Below, piece after piece: positions 1 through 12,600 of a stretch of DNA of 64,000 nucleotides. The position numbers were made by a program, and so were the translations under genes. The first letter of the stretch is position 1. Each line of letters begins with the position of its first letter. The notes under the pieces are model-generated. The model had not been told where the DNA came from. It worked only from the letters and a program-made list of their open reading frames with translations, and did no database searches. Source of the DNA: Angiostrongylus vasorum (taxonomy: Eukaryota; Nematoda; Chromadorea; Rhabditida; Metastrongylidae); NCBI GenBank assembly GCA_018806985.1, contig JADANN010000274.1:1178001-1242000 (forward strand), read 5' to 3'.

Positions 1-2
1 GG

Positions 3-194
3 CTTGCCACTCGAATTCTTCTACGTGAAATGAGAAGACAAGAAGATGGAGACTGCAAGAGCACTACTCAGGGGAACTGTAGAATGATCGATGATCCTGT
101 TTATAATGCTTCTGGAATGGTCGGAATTTTGAAAGATGTTCGAGTTGCTGCTCAAAAGAAGATTCTAGAAAGTTTCTCAGCTAGTACAATCTGA
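3..194 (+). CDS. 3' terminal exon of an unidentified gene (partial)
   Basis: From base 3 a frame stays open for 63 codons to the TGA at 192-194, running in from the left edge with no start. It reads from LATRILLREMRRQEDG through RMIDDPVYNASGMVGILKDV and ends AQKKILESFSASTI. The mixed charged and hydrophobic composition and ordinary codon use look coding. A canonical AATAAA lies at 279-284, about 85 nt after the stop, a suitable distance for polyadenylation. I do not recognise the family. The rest of the gene lies to the left of the window. It could instead be an internal chance ORF, but the stop plus poly(A) signal make a last exon the better reading. Confidence 0.55.
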   Translation, partial: LATRILLREMRRQEDGDCKSTTQGNCRMIDDPVYNASGMVGILKDVRVAAQKKILESFSASTI

Positions 195-278
195 TTGAGT
201 GCTTGCACAGAAAGTTCGTGTGAAGGCGATACAATAGCTCTTACAGAAAATTCGTGTGAATCTGACTGAAAAGTGATA

Positions 279-284
279 AATAAA
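279..284 (+). promoter_or_regulatory. Polyadenylation signal AATAAA
   Basis: Canonical hexamer 85 nt after the stop codon at 192-194, consistent with the 3' UTR of the partial gene at the left edge. Confidence 0.45.
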
Positions 285-410
285 TTTCATTCCTTTTGTA
301 AGAATGTTGTCTATGTCTTATATGACGAGACCATCTAGATACATGCATTACGCCGTCAGCCACGTTTTCAATCAAAAATTTGCTAAAAGAGAAGTATACT
401 AAGGAAGAAC

Positions 411-663
411 AAAGGATAGAGCTCTCAGCGTTGATCAAACCCTGACAGATGAGCCACGTATTCTACTCCATCAAGATTGGCCTTTACAATGCCTTGCAGT
501 GGTCTACCGATGTATCAGATCAGTGCAGCTAACTTCTCAGACAAGTTTGGTGCAAACTTGCCTACCCCAGAAGGATGTTAAGTTTGGTGATGTTGGAACG
601 CTGAATCGAACCACTGGCTGATCCCTTGCATAGGGCAGGCATCTCTAACCACTACACTACGCC
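411..663 (-). repeat. SINE family A copy (tRNA-derived)
   Basis: Minus-strand copy. It starts on the plus strand with the reverse of the family 3' end (aaaggatagagctctcagcg) and ends with the reversed A-box region (ctaaccactacactacgcc). It is diverged but nearly full length. Confidence 0.6.
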
Positions 664-3039
664 TATCTTTAACACTCTCGAGACGACGCCTAGTTTCGCT
701 TTTACGCCACAATGGATGACCACTTATTTTAAGCCTTTGCAGACTTCCCGCCTTATTGATAATAAACAATGATTTTTTCGACAACTAGGAGACTTGATGG
801 GTTGTGGACATGACAGGATTATTGAGGGGATTTTGGTCTGTTGTTCTAGCGGTATGAACGATATGTATGATGCTATTTGCTATGTACTGCTCCATCATAC
901 AAAAACATTGCTGTCAACGTTTGAAAGTGTTTTTCAAGCTAAGTCTCTCAATTTTAGCACTTTTTTTTAATGCCCAGCCATTCTACACGATAACTATGAT
1001 ACACTATAGCAGTTAGATTGAAACAGTAGTCGATTATCGCTCAAATTTCTGGTCAGTGAACTCGTTCTGAAAGCGATTCCTTGTGCAGAATAGCGCTTTT
1101 TCCGACCAACGCCCAGCACAGGATCTCTGTTCCATAAGCCATCGGTAAGAACTGTAAGAAAACTGCTTTATGTCCCCAAGACCGACTTTCTGTTAACATA
1201 GGCATTGATCAAATAATTCCTTGTATTCTTGCTGAGAACATGCGAGGTGTTATTTTATTCTTTATTCAAGAACATGCTGCTGCTGAAAACTGCTTTATGT
1301 CCTCTCTACCAGCGGGAAAGAAGATGGAACCTATGCAGGTCATGCTGGCCCCTCCGGCAACTTCGAAATGACTCCCATATAGGTCACTCGTGGTGAGGGT
1401 GTTAGTGAACGAATAGTGGGATAAAATAGAATCGTTTCAGTGAATTTGGAGAGTAACCAAGACTTTTCACCATATTCACAATTGTGAACTGCAAAAAGTT
1501 CAAACTAAGCTTGATTCGATGGCGCAAGAACAACTACACGAAAAGCTTCAAGCTGCTCATGCATAATGCACATGACTGACTAAATAAGTCTCCCAGGCTT
1601 CGTAGGTACTCGATTACTAATCGTTGCCTATCAGCAAACCACATTGGAATCGAAAGAGAGTTGATACCACCGTAAAGATGCTCTAAGAGATCTTTGCGTT
1701 TTTCAAATATTATAGAAAAAAACAACGCCCATCGGTTTCAAGCTGTGTATTCGACTATACCGGAATGATATTCTGATTTTCAGACTGTTCTTTTTCTACA
1801 GTTGATGTCTCGACTCCTCAGTAGCTACGCTTTAATTTTTCAAATCTTTGTCATCGACTGCCTCATTTATTCGAGGAGCCCGTTGAAATCTTTCGGACCG
1901 AAGCGTAGTTTCTACCTAACTGGTTCATCACCTTTCTGGTAGAAACTGCTTATCCGGAGTTTCGAGAAACCCGTTCGAAAGCATTCGCAGATCGTCACCC
2001 CAGCAGTCCCCGCCGTCCACACATTGTGAGGCACTTTCTCATTTTGCGACTAGTCTTCTTTCAGAACGGCGGCTATTCCTGGCATTGGTCTACGGCTAGT
2101 TAGGCTCTAAGATTAAATTGATAAGCTGTTTCCCAGCTTGAAAGACAGTGCTGTAACGGTGGAGCAATCGCCGTTTACGGCACTTCGGCACTACTCAGCC
2201 GCGCTCAGGCGTAAAACCACAATTGACTTTCTACACAATAGGCCAAAGGAATTTAATGACGCCGATCATAGTATACTGTTCATTCGATAATGCATTGTAA
2301 TGTTGTATCCTATTATAAGTCAACTTTTTCCCTCTTATTCTCTCTTTTCCTAATCTCTGTCCACTTGTACAAGCCCTTTGTATTCAAGTGAAGTGAGAAA
2401 TCGATTCATCAAACACGGGAAAGTGTAGGTTGGACAATGAAACGATGTCGGTGTCATGCTCCGTGAATTGTGCAAATACTGGACTTGGGTGATTGATTAC
2501 GTTCTATGCGGGTGCGAACACCTGGCGGAAAGTTCGGTCCCGATTACGGCGAACGCCGAATGACCTTGTGACATGCATTCGATGCGAATCATGAGTTCGT
2601 GCTCCACTTGATCCCGATCGATGTCGTTCATAAGGTCACCTGTCATCGTGTTCCCAATCTCTGGATTGTGACCGGGATTCGTTGCAATTTGTCCTATCTC
2701 GGTTCAATGACCCGTTAAAACAGCTCAATAGTGGAATGCTGAGAAGGTCATCGTTCCATAGGGCACTTTTGCCGCAAAAAACAAACAATATGGGTGGTCT
2801 CGTCATGATCAGCTGCTTGTTGTACGGTCTTTTCCAATGATCTCCGTTTAACAGGTACAAAATAACATACAAAATAACATGGTTGAATCCAACCTGGGAT
2901 GACGAAGAAAGAATGGTCCCTTCCTTCCATCGTATAAATTCTACGGAACATTTTTATATACTTATCTGCCGATTAGGACAATATTCTACATCTATAGGTC
3001 GATGATCTATGGCTAAACAAAGGAAATATCAATCGCATA
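664..3039. other. No gene recognised
   Basis: Short ORFs on both strands lack splice context, recognisable motifs or continuation. The stretch near 1165-1230 contains a gaccgactttctgttaacat motif that recurs near 33410, 51010 and 58790, so some of this is likely old repeat. Nothing else can be assigned. Confidence 0.4.
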
Positions 3040-3447
3040 CTAGGCTTTAGAGGCTAATGGATGTTCAGGCCAATCATGACATGGGCTGTCTGTCCCGGAA
3101 GCACGGGATTGACACATAGCTTCCGCAAACACGTAGCCATATTCACACATATTTACATGTGGATGCTTACGTATACACGGGTTGTATCCTGTACCTCTAT
3201 CCGGACAGATCCAGGATGACCGTAAATGCCGCTTGTGACACACCTAACCTTTCGCCGAATAAGTCAGCGAGCTGCCCGTGAATGTCCTTTCGCTAAAAAC
3301 TGTGAAAATAAAGTTCTTTGTGGAAACTGTAATATTTTTCGTAGCCGTCAAGGTGGACCCACTCGAGTCGCTCAATAACCAACGAACATCATATAAACGG
3401 CACAGGTGATGCATAACAAATCTCCGTCTCTCGCTCTCTTCTCCCAT
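3040..3447 (-). other. Two adjacent minus-strand ORFs, the second cysteine-rich; possible exon(s)
   Basis: On the minus strand, 3447-3244 reads a 67-codon ORF starting MGEESERRRF. The next frame, 3243-3040, is a 67-codon ORF with eight cysteines, including CPDRGTGYNPC and HVNMCEYGYVFAEAMCQS. The cysteine density and gapless succession suggest a secreted cysteine-rich domain, but I recognise no family. No flanking exons with matching phase were found. It may be a relic or a chance ORF. Confidence 0.2.
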
Positions 3448-3589
3448 CCTTGCTAGGGATTAATTCCAATCCTTGCAGAATAGTACGGCTCAGACAACTG
3501 TCACCACTCATCCGGATGTTATTCAGTTCTAATTTATCATAGTATGGCCATCAGACAGATAACAGGTGATTAATCAATCTGCCGCCGGG

Positions 3590-4290
3590 TGGGTCGACGC
3601 GGTCAAATGTGCTCTGCGGAACCATCACTGGCCACCGTTGAAACAATGGCTCTGCCGTTAATCCAGTTAGCAACGAAGCCGGCGGCCGGACAATGATATT
3701 GATTCACAGTGCCTTTGCATGAGCTGCTGGCAACAAGAATTAACAAAAACCTACCCACTAACTACCCACGTTAGTTCCGCCAGAGCCAGGGATTTTCCAG
3801 TACTTCATAGTGACAGGGAAGTATCGATCCTCGCGCGTCCAGCGATCCTGCACTGCACAGTCGCCGGTCACAGTCGCACGTACCCTCTGACCCGATCGCT
3901 CGCGATCGCTCCCGAGTGGGCTGTTTCGCCCACGAGATGACTCAGCCCTGCCACAGCCCTCGCGGCCTGGCAGGTGTTTTCCCGTGCATCCTGGTCGTCA
4001 ACAATGGGTCGCTTGCTTGACGTGTCGCTGTTTCGGCAGCGCCGACTGGTTCCGGGGACACTTTGGAGTTCGGACCCGTGCGTTCAGCCTCGAAGCCCCG
4101 TTCCGTCGGGTTCCATGCCCCGGACTCTGCGTCGTGAGTCACCGTCGCTTCGTTCGAACCGATATCGATCGGTCTGCTATTGGCGGGTGCTAATCCTCAC
4201 GTCATGTCGGCTGCAGCGACCGCAATCCCGGTCGCGCGCACAACTGTCGGCAGTTCAGTCCTCGACGGCGGAGCATCCCCGACTCGATGC
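3590..4290. other. GC- and CpG-rich island in AT-rich surroundings
   Basis: From about 3590, and most strongly 3830-4290, base composition shifts to GC-rich with many CG dinucleotides and CGATCG/GCGATCGC palindromes near 3890-3910. A 125-codon plus ORF (3974-4351) rides on this composition, but its Arg/Ser/Pro content is what a GC-rich random frame gives. It could be a promoter, a GC-rich first exon or a fragment of a different origin. Confidence 0.35.
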
Positions 4291-4360
4291 TGTTTTTTTG
4301 CACTGCTTTCTCACCCACATGCTTGTTTGCCGTTTTGTTATCGTTCTGTAGAGCGTTGTA

Positions 4361-5937
4361 AATAAGTTTAGCAGTTGTCGTTTGGCTCTCTATCGAGTTA
4401 GCAATCGTTTTCGTTGTCATGTTGCCGACCAACGATCAATGTTCCGACACAGTTGTCGTCCGATTCCCACGGGATATGCTGTGAGCGACAAATTATGTGC
4501 TTTCCTTGACACTCATTCATTTGCTACACGTTCATCAGCTGGAATTTTCCGCTTTGTCTTCAACAGTGACGTTAAATTAACCCACCTGGCATCCCCCTTC
4601 CATACTTTATTACTTCACTGACTCGCTTCCTGAATGCCATACCCTAGAAAAAGCTGCACTTTTGAGTGTAATCGAGCGTTTCCAGTGTCTGTGGCTTCTC
4701 ATCTGTTTTTTTCCTCGTACATTTGCAACTAAGGCCAAAATTAGCGCTTTATTCCTCAAGTGCAAGCTATGGTATGTGGCCGCAATATTGCTTTCATTTA
4801 AGAAGGCTGAATTGCTTCGTATGAAACACAGAATGTTTGAGGATACTGACGATGAATAACGAATGCTAAAGTGCTTGAACAATCTTCTCACGCAGCACTT
4901 GAAGAAGGTACTTTGGCTGCTTGGTAACAGTACTGGTAGTACTAGCAGCAGTAGTACTAGTACTAACAAGTATGTAGGGGCCAACAAAATGTTTCTATCT
5001 TGTTCTCGCCTTTAGAATTTCGCTCTAAACTTACGTCTTTAACTTCTCGGGTTAAAAAACATTACAGCTGTCGTTCATGGAACTTTCACACGATCAGGGA
5101 CTTTTATCCTAGCAATCGCTAAGTAGAGTGGTACTGCTGAAACCGCATCAGTACTAGTTTTTCTTTCAACTTGAGCGAGTTTCATAGCACAGCTTCTTTT
5201 TACTTCGTTAGTAACGATGTAATTTGATTCAGATTCTAAACAACGCCTTCTTAGCAATTCGAATTCGTCTATTCTCTTATGAGAAAAATTATTTTCGTGT
5301 CGTTTTATTCTCCCGGCAACCATTCATTCATTTTCATCGCAGTACTACTCAATTCAAAACTGCAGTAGTACGTGATCAGTACTGCATTAGTATTCCACAT
5401 CCACTTTGTGTGGACGTGGAATTTCCATGAATGCTTGTCTTGTTCAACGAGGAGCCATTTCTGTTGTGTTTGTGTTCCTTAGGATTTTTTTTGCAGTTTT
5501 TGAGCTCTTCTTTGAGGTAGACCACTATCTAAATGAACTTATAAGTCCGGTATAGGGACGTTACGCGAAACCCCGTACTTTGTTTAGATTCCAACAAATC
5601 GATTTGTATAGTTCCCTCAATGATAAGCCGACACTAGAATGACATCAGACCCTATTCGACCATCTTCGTCTTCGTGTCAGCTTGTCAATGAAGAAAATAG
5701 ATATTGATTGTTCGTACCGAGGTTAAATGAAAGTCGTTTTTAAAAAGTATCACTTCGCTATGTTTTAGTTTTGAGCGCGTTTCTTTTCTGTATGGTTTGT
5801 TCGGTTTTTTCTCTTTCTTCCTTTCTTTCTCGTTGACAAGCAGTCTTCAGTCTACCCATCTCGCCCGTCGAAAGTCATTGTTTCCTATTGGACTGAACAC
5901 CAACGGTGCCCACGTTCGACTCTCCGTCTGGAATTAA
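4361..5937. other. No gene recognised; agtact-rich stretch
   Basis: The interval contains clusters of agtact/tagtac words (about 4925-4975 and 5095-5400) and pyrimidine-rich tracts near 5800-5830. ORFs here look like frame shadows. No splice-consistent exon series was found. Confidence 0.35.
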
Positions 5938-5950
5938 TCAGTGATTCTGA

Positions 5951-6229
5951 TTAACGCTCACAGTCGTCAACAGCAGGGACATTATGCGTCTCGATTCGCT
6001 CCGAAACGGAAATCTCACGAGAAATTGATTGGGTCGTCTTAAGGTATTTCGTGCTTGTCCTTCCTCCATGTCTTTGTCTATCCTGTCGAAAGTACCGGTA
6101 GCCGAGAGCACAGGCCATTGTGCTGATGTCTCCATGATATGGCGTTCGTACTTTCTTTTCGAGTTCACATCGGTGCTTTTCATTCAATTTTATCGGTATT
6201 TGACGAAGTTCCTGAGCTTTCAGTTCCAT
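5951..6229 (-). CDS. Candidate small gene or exon, unknown function
   Basis: A 92-codon minus-strand ORF starts MELKAQELRQIPIKLNEK and ends HNVPAVDDCER before a stop. Its composition is soluble and charged, with an N-terminal stretch that could be helical. It is divergent from the PH/actin gene whose ATG is at 6674, leaving about 445 bp between starts that could be a shared promoter. I do not recognise the protein. A second overlapping frame is also open here, which weakens the case; it may be an exon of a larger gene or non-coding. Confidence 0.3.
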   Translation of the reverse strand: MELKAQELRQIPIKLNEKHRCELEKKVRTPYHGDISTMACALGYRYFRQDRQRHGGRTSTKYLKTTQSISREISVSERIETHNVPAVDDCER

Positions 6230-6652
6230 TAGCTGTTCTATTCATCATGAGTGTTGCATTTCACCTCATCATTTTTTTTCATTTTTCATTCACCCCTTAA
6301 TTATTGATGGTCCGTTTTTATCGCGAAATGTCAAGATCAGTAGGAAAACGTGTAATTTCGTGGAATACTTTTTTTTTCATTCCTGTTATAATCATTTGGC
6401 ATTCGGTTGCTAGGAGAACGGTTTTTAAACGTGTTTTATACGCTATTTTAATGCTGGTCTGTTAGTCCCAGTCATCTCGAGTTTTTCTTTCCCATCCACT
6501 TTTTTCCTTTTAGCGCTTATGTTGTTGCCAACGAGAACTGGGAAGCCTACGTTTTTTGCCAAGTTCAGTCCTGTCAGAATATGATAGAAAGGCCAATAAT
6601 TTTGTGCTGAGGGAAACATTCTAATCAGTGATTCGTTCGGCCACTGTTTTAG

Positions 6653-6673
6653 CAGCAGTGAATTCTCCCATTC
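6653..6673 (+). promoter_or_regulatory. Putative spliced-leader acceptor and 21-nt 5' UTR of the PH/actin gene
   Basis: A pyrimidine-rich acceptor (ccactgttttag) ends at 6652, and the first in-frame ATG follows at 6674. An AG acceptor so close to the start of a first exon is typical of nematode SL trans-splicing. The same arrangement precedes the OPLAH and GSKIP-like genes. Confidence 0.5.
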
Positions 6674-9600
6674 ATGTTTGTATGTATGGGCATCATTTAC
6701 AGAAAACAAGGTAAGACGACACTCGCTAATTCTCCGGAAGCAGCTCATTCCGTAGCTGAGAATCAACCTCACCAGAGCTCTCCTTCACCAATCAACGACC
6801 GTCCGTCTGAAGCAGCAGAAGCTCCACTGGAGGCGGAGCAAACGAAGGAAGTTAGTGCTTACTTGCTTGTTGCCTAGTCGCCATATTCTCCAAATTTCGC
6901 TACTGTGTCGCTGTTTTAGTTCTGTGGCTATGTCTCTTTTTATCATTAGTACGCTAGGCGAAGTGTTTCATTTCCCTTCCGCTAATTTTTTTCAGGAGCC
7001 GGTGCTTTTTCAAAGGAACGGTTCTGGTAATCGTTTGTGGCCCGTGAAAACACACGAACACGTGAACATTTCTCGACCGAAACTCAAAATGCCTGGTGTT
7101 GAGAATTTCGTAAACAGTGCTAACGGCAACATTCCACACCCAGAGAAGATTTTCGGGGAAGAAAATGCTGTTTTGAGGGACTGGAACCCAAAAGCTCTTG
7201 TTAGAGCGTTATACGAGGTAGGGCTTCTGAGTAGTTGTGTCACTTCGTTTTTCTTTTCGAGTTCCGTTGAACTATCACTCATTTCTCATTTATGAATGTC
7301 CGAATATGAAACATTGGTCTTAATACGTATAATATACAGCATTTTCTCCATTTCTCCATAGCCATTTCTGATCCTGAACCTTTGTTAACGGAATTAAAAA
7401 GATAATAGCCTACGCGGCATCTTGCAGTTACACGAAGTCTCATAGTCCATTGTTGAAGTCCGCTATACCTGTTTGTTTACTTTTTATGAGGAATGTTTGA
7501 ACTGTTCATATTATGCACTGTATTGATAAAACGGCCTGAGAGCGAATATAATCTTGAAAGAATACGTTTCAGTTTTCGGAATTCTAGGTGTCTTATGAGC
7601 CAAGGGTGGAAACGAAACGAAATCGGTTTGTCTATATGGAAGGCCACGTTGAGGTTCCTTCTGAAGAAACATCCACGGTGGCCGAGTTAGAGAGACATTG
7701 GAAGCAACTGTATATGCGAACTAAAGAGGGGAGATTACAGATTTTCGCGGTAGGTCTGTCATATATCCCATGATCGTTCGTCGTATTTGTTCTCTACTTC
7801 TTTTCATACTTTTATTCACTTTCAGTCCCATTGTGCTGATGAAGCGCCCGCTGAAGAGATTGTGCTCTCCGGTGTCGATGTAGATGCGAATAGAGACGAA
7901 CGAACACTTACCATACACGGTGGACGTGACCATATCAAATTGACTTTACGGTGGGATAACAAGCCTTTTCGAACGTTTTCTTGTCCTGTTGAGTTGCGCT
8001 GTTTATAAATTCGCCTTGTTGTGATTTTATGCATTTTACATACGTCTATTGCTTGGGTGCTACATTTTTATTTGTACATGAAGTTGTTGCTCCCAAATCA
8101 TTAGTGAAACACCAGTTTTTTTTTCATTGTTTGCTTTCCAAGTCTTTGCTTGTTTTCAGCTTTGTTTGTTTGGGTCCGGAATGTGATTCTAGCAATAAAA
8201 CGCACTCACCTTGTTCATATGGCGTCCTATGGGCGTATGTGGCTCAGTGGTCAGAGGCGCTCTGCAATACACGTGGGATCGATTCCGGCACCAGTGGCCC
8301 ACCAAGTCCTCCATCCCCTCTGGGTCGACAAATTGGTACCAGACTTGTCTGGGAGGTTTGGGAGGTTAGCAGCATTGACTATGGCGTATCCCTACGGGAT
8401 TGATCAACGCCGAGAGGTTTATCCTTCATACTTATGGCTTTCCACTTGCCAGTCAGCATGCCGTTCTGTTGGGGGGGGTTACGGCACTTCTTACGGTTTT
8501 TTTTCCTAACTTCCATTCGGGAAAAAGCATCTAACGTATGAGGATAGTAGATTTCTTATGACGAACTGGTCGTTTGTGTTGCAACGATTAACAAAAATAT
8601 TTTTTTTGTTTTGTTATTTAATGTAAGAGAGAAGTAGGTCCATGGTAAAATCAGAGTCAGGTTTACGACTTGTTATAATTTAGCGTACAATCAAACGTCT
8701 TCGACAAGTGGAGACACTCACTACTCTCCCATTCTGCCTCCTCACAGATCGACGCGTATGTAAAACCGATTCCGAAGACCTTCCAACACCTCACCGAAGT
8801 AAGGACAGTATCATTTCAAAGTGTTTATTACATTTTCTGCTCTACGTTATAAATTTGTCATACGGTTAGAATCTATGGAGAAAGCTTGCAAAAAGAGTAC
8901 GAATTAGGATAAGTACGAAAGGAAAAAATAAGTGCAAAGTGTTTGCTGGACATGCTCGGGGAGGACAAGCCTACTACATCGGTGTTAAAGTAACTATAGT
9001 TGAAATTTAATGCTATCCTTTATCCATTCTTGGTTAACTTCAACAATTTGTCATCAATACTTTTAATCATTGTGATTAGTTAAGATACTTGTGGAAAGGC
9101 AGATTTTCTTTTTTTCGAAAGTTATCCACTTTTCTAGCGAGTGGTTGTTCTCGAACTTGGTTCATGCTCAATTCGTGGGGGTGTCTTAACAACGGAACCG
9201 AGCCTTCCACAATCCTTTTTTCCAGCCATCGCTGTGCGTACTGATGATGGTAGAATAATTGTTGGTGAGGATGCTTATGCTCCAGAGGTGAGGCCGTAAT
9301 TGATTCCCAACAAAGCAGGTTCCATTCTCAAATTTGAAGAAATGTCGTTTTTAGATTCGCCATAACGGGGAATTCGTTCGGCCCATTCAAGCTTACGATC
9401 CTTCTGTAGAGAGGTACATAATGGATCATGAGGTTGTGAAAGCGTGTGTGCAAAAAGTTATCAAGGATCTCAATATTAAACCTTCGGCTTACAAAATTCT
9501 CCTCTCAATACCCCAAAACATCCCAATCGCTCTAATTGGTGAACTACTTACACTAGTTTTGAAGGAAGCAGGATTCCAGGTACCTGTATTCTCTTATTTT

Positions 9601-12600
9601 GTATAACTTTTGAGGGTACATCTTGCAACGGTTTACCGCCTCGTCGTGGTTGGCAGGTGTTCCTGGGTGTGGAGCTGCGATGTACACCGGGAAATTCATC
9701 CCTCCAGCAGGGCCTCCCAAAAAAAGGAGTGCAGCGTTTCCATCAGGAAAAACTCCAGGATTCACCACCGTCCTGATATCAAATTAATCGCGTGGTGGGA
9801 AATCTCTTTCTGATCCACAAGCGCGGCAACTACCTATGGTGCTGACGACCTGGGGCACAAATTGGTTAGCCTGACTTCGGGAGTCTAGGGAACCACAATG
9901 GCTAAACCAGCAAAACTCTGGAAAAATGGAAATTATCCTGGAGTCCGCGCAACCAGTGAAGACGGGCCATCCAAGTATCCAAGTAAGTTTGAGTGTACAA
10001 CTTGGATTGCCCTTTTCTAATGACACAAGCCTATTCGTTTTTTTACCCCTGTTATCGTTGTCCATACTGGTCGTCCAGTTTGGTATTATGACATGTGCAT
10101 GTGTCATTGCGTGATATGTAAAGCATTTACAGTTGCCAATACAATTGATTAAAGGGACACGAACACTTGCGCCCATTTTATATATGGTTGTCCAGGAGAA
10201 CTTCGCATCTTCTTGGAGTCCATTCTACTACTGTTATGGTCCATTTATCGTTTAATCTATGTACTACCCATCTCTTCCGAACTCCACGGATTTCTTTTAT
10301 CCTAAAGGCGAAATAGTTTTCGTTTGTCTAGAATGAAGGATATCCTATTAATGAATGGATTATGGAAAAGATGAGAGCTTAGTTTTGGTTCCTACAATTG
10401 ATTGCCGGTTTTGCCGAGAGTCCCAAATATGACCCATTTTGCTACCTTCTTCTCTCAGTTCCACCTCTACGTAGTTTTCCATGTTCATTGATCGTCGCAA
10501 GGTTAAGGTTGTCTCTGTATTTAATATCCTACCATCGGATTTTCATGGGCTGTATATTTTTTCAGGGTTGTGGCTGCCCGGTAATTTTCCCTTTTTGTTG
10601 AGATCTTTTAGTGTCTCATATGGGTGCACTCCTTGGTCGAATATCGTAGGTAGCATTGTATTCGTCTTGGCATTGTTGTACGCTGTTTGGTAACAGATAA
10701 ACAATAGAACAGGGAGAAGGTGGTATTTCCAGCAGGCCTGTATGTCATGCTGCGGTTTAGCTGTGGACCGTGCAGCAGAATCTTATCGTAATACTACTTA
10801 TCTAAATGGTTGAACTTCATACAGAGATATGCGCCACAGAATTATCTTCGTGAGGAGCTTATTGAGCGCACTCACCAATGAAATCGAGTAGCAGTTGGGA
10901 AGATCAGTTCGGTCACCACCTTTCGATAGAATGATGGACGGTGCGCGAAGCCCTCCACTGATCGGCAATCTTCTTTTTATATGAGTTCTTATGCCGGGTA
11001 CTATTTACAATTCTTGGATTCTAAATGTAAATTTGACTTTCATGTTACCTAGCTCTAGAATTGTGGTCTGGATTCAAGATTCCAATTTAAATTCAGTCTT
11101 TGTCGAAAATGGTCGAAATTGCTGTTATGGTCGGAATTCTAGGGTGTGATACGGGGTTAGTCAGGCGACAAAGGTTAAAGGAGAATTCGGCAGCTGGTGT
11201 TTGTTACCAGTTCTGCTTTCATTGGGGTCAAGCTATAGTTCTGTATACTCTTGCTGAACAAACTGTCAAGCTTTGGTTTTTTTTCTTTTATCGAGCAACC
11301 TCTTAATTGAAGAATGGAAACGTATTTGGCATATCTTTTAATCTTTCGACGACCAGCTCATAGGCGCACATTTTTCGAAGCACTTGTTGCCGTTATCACA
11401 GAACACATTCAGGTTATCTATTGTAGAGAACAGATTCAATTCGCCCTGACTAAATACCCATGTTGATCAATAGCAATTAATAACACTGGTCTTCGTTTGC
11501 ACCGTGCATTGAAGACGGATGATGGCCAAACGAGTTTAAAGGATCTTCTGCGAGTATAGTGCTGGGCAGTATATGGGTGCTCGATAATCCTATGACACCA
11601 TTATTTTATTGTGGGAATAGTTCTCCACGTTTAGTAGAAGTTTCGTCGTTTAACTGGCATAAATCGACTTTTTTTCTTTCTGTCTCTTATAGTGATACCA
11701 CGTGCTGCTTCAAGTGTTTGAAACGTAGGGCCTGAAGTGCATTGATTTGCACTCATACGGTGCGAAAATAGCGGCCCCGTTTTCAGCTTTAAACCAGTAT
11801 ATCTCAGCGAAAAGTGCAGTTAGCTAAGTGAGATAAGGTCTGTTAGAATGATTTCCACAAATATAATATACAAGATCTACTATTCTACCAAGATGAAGTC
11901 GTGGTTTTATAGAACACAGAAATTGCACTTTTGTAACTTTTTTGCCGAAACTCACATTACGAATGTGAAGATGATTGAACAATGGGTATTTCGTTCATTA
12001 GAACAAGATAAACTCCTGAAATGTTGCTGTTTTTGGCTAGTCGGATTTTGATCAAAATTTAAAAGCGCTGTTAAAACCGTGTTTTCATCTCTTTTGAAGG
12101 TCCTATTTCTAAATAACGATAAGGATCTGATAACAGGTTTAAAAGAACTATACTTGCCGTTATAGATAGAACGAAATTTCTTCTGTAAGCTAATCACATG
12201 CTCAACTCATTAAATCATCCAGTTATCGAAAAATCACCAGCAGTTTCCGGAAAACCAGTTTCAGGCCTTAACTGTTTATGATCGGAGATGGAAGGAGGAA
12301 GTTTTCTGATGATGTAGGTGCAGAGCAAAATGCGTTCTCTAAGAATTGTTGATGACTTGTAGTTCTGGTGCTATTTAAGACATCGAATCCAAGTTTTCAT
12401 CGCTTTTCGATTGTTTTATCACCATGAGGCGTAATATACTGTTGTGTGAGGTAATGAATCTGGTTTAGTTCCATTTGAGCAATTTGTTTGTTGTTCCTTA
12501 GAATCCCGAATTAGCCCTGCAAGATGTTTCCGGGTTTTTACACCAGGAATTCATTAGCCTTCATAAATCAAACTGACGTTTTGCCTCACACTAGGATTTT

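Noticed and set aside
3974..4351. 125-codon plus ORF in the GC-rich block as a gene
   Set aside because: Composition (Arg/Ser/Pro/Leu) follows GC bias, overlapping frames are equally open, and no motif or splice context supports it.
4610..4987. 125-codon minus ORF with a Leu/Val-rich start
   Set aside because: The hydrophobic start comes from a tagtac-rich low-complexity tract, the remainder has no family features, and no exon partner was found.
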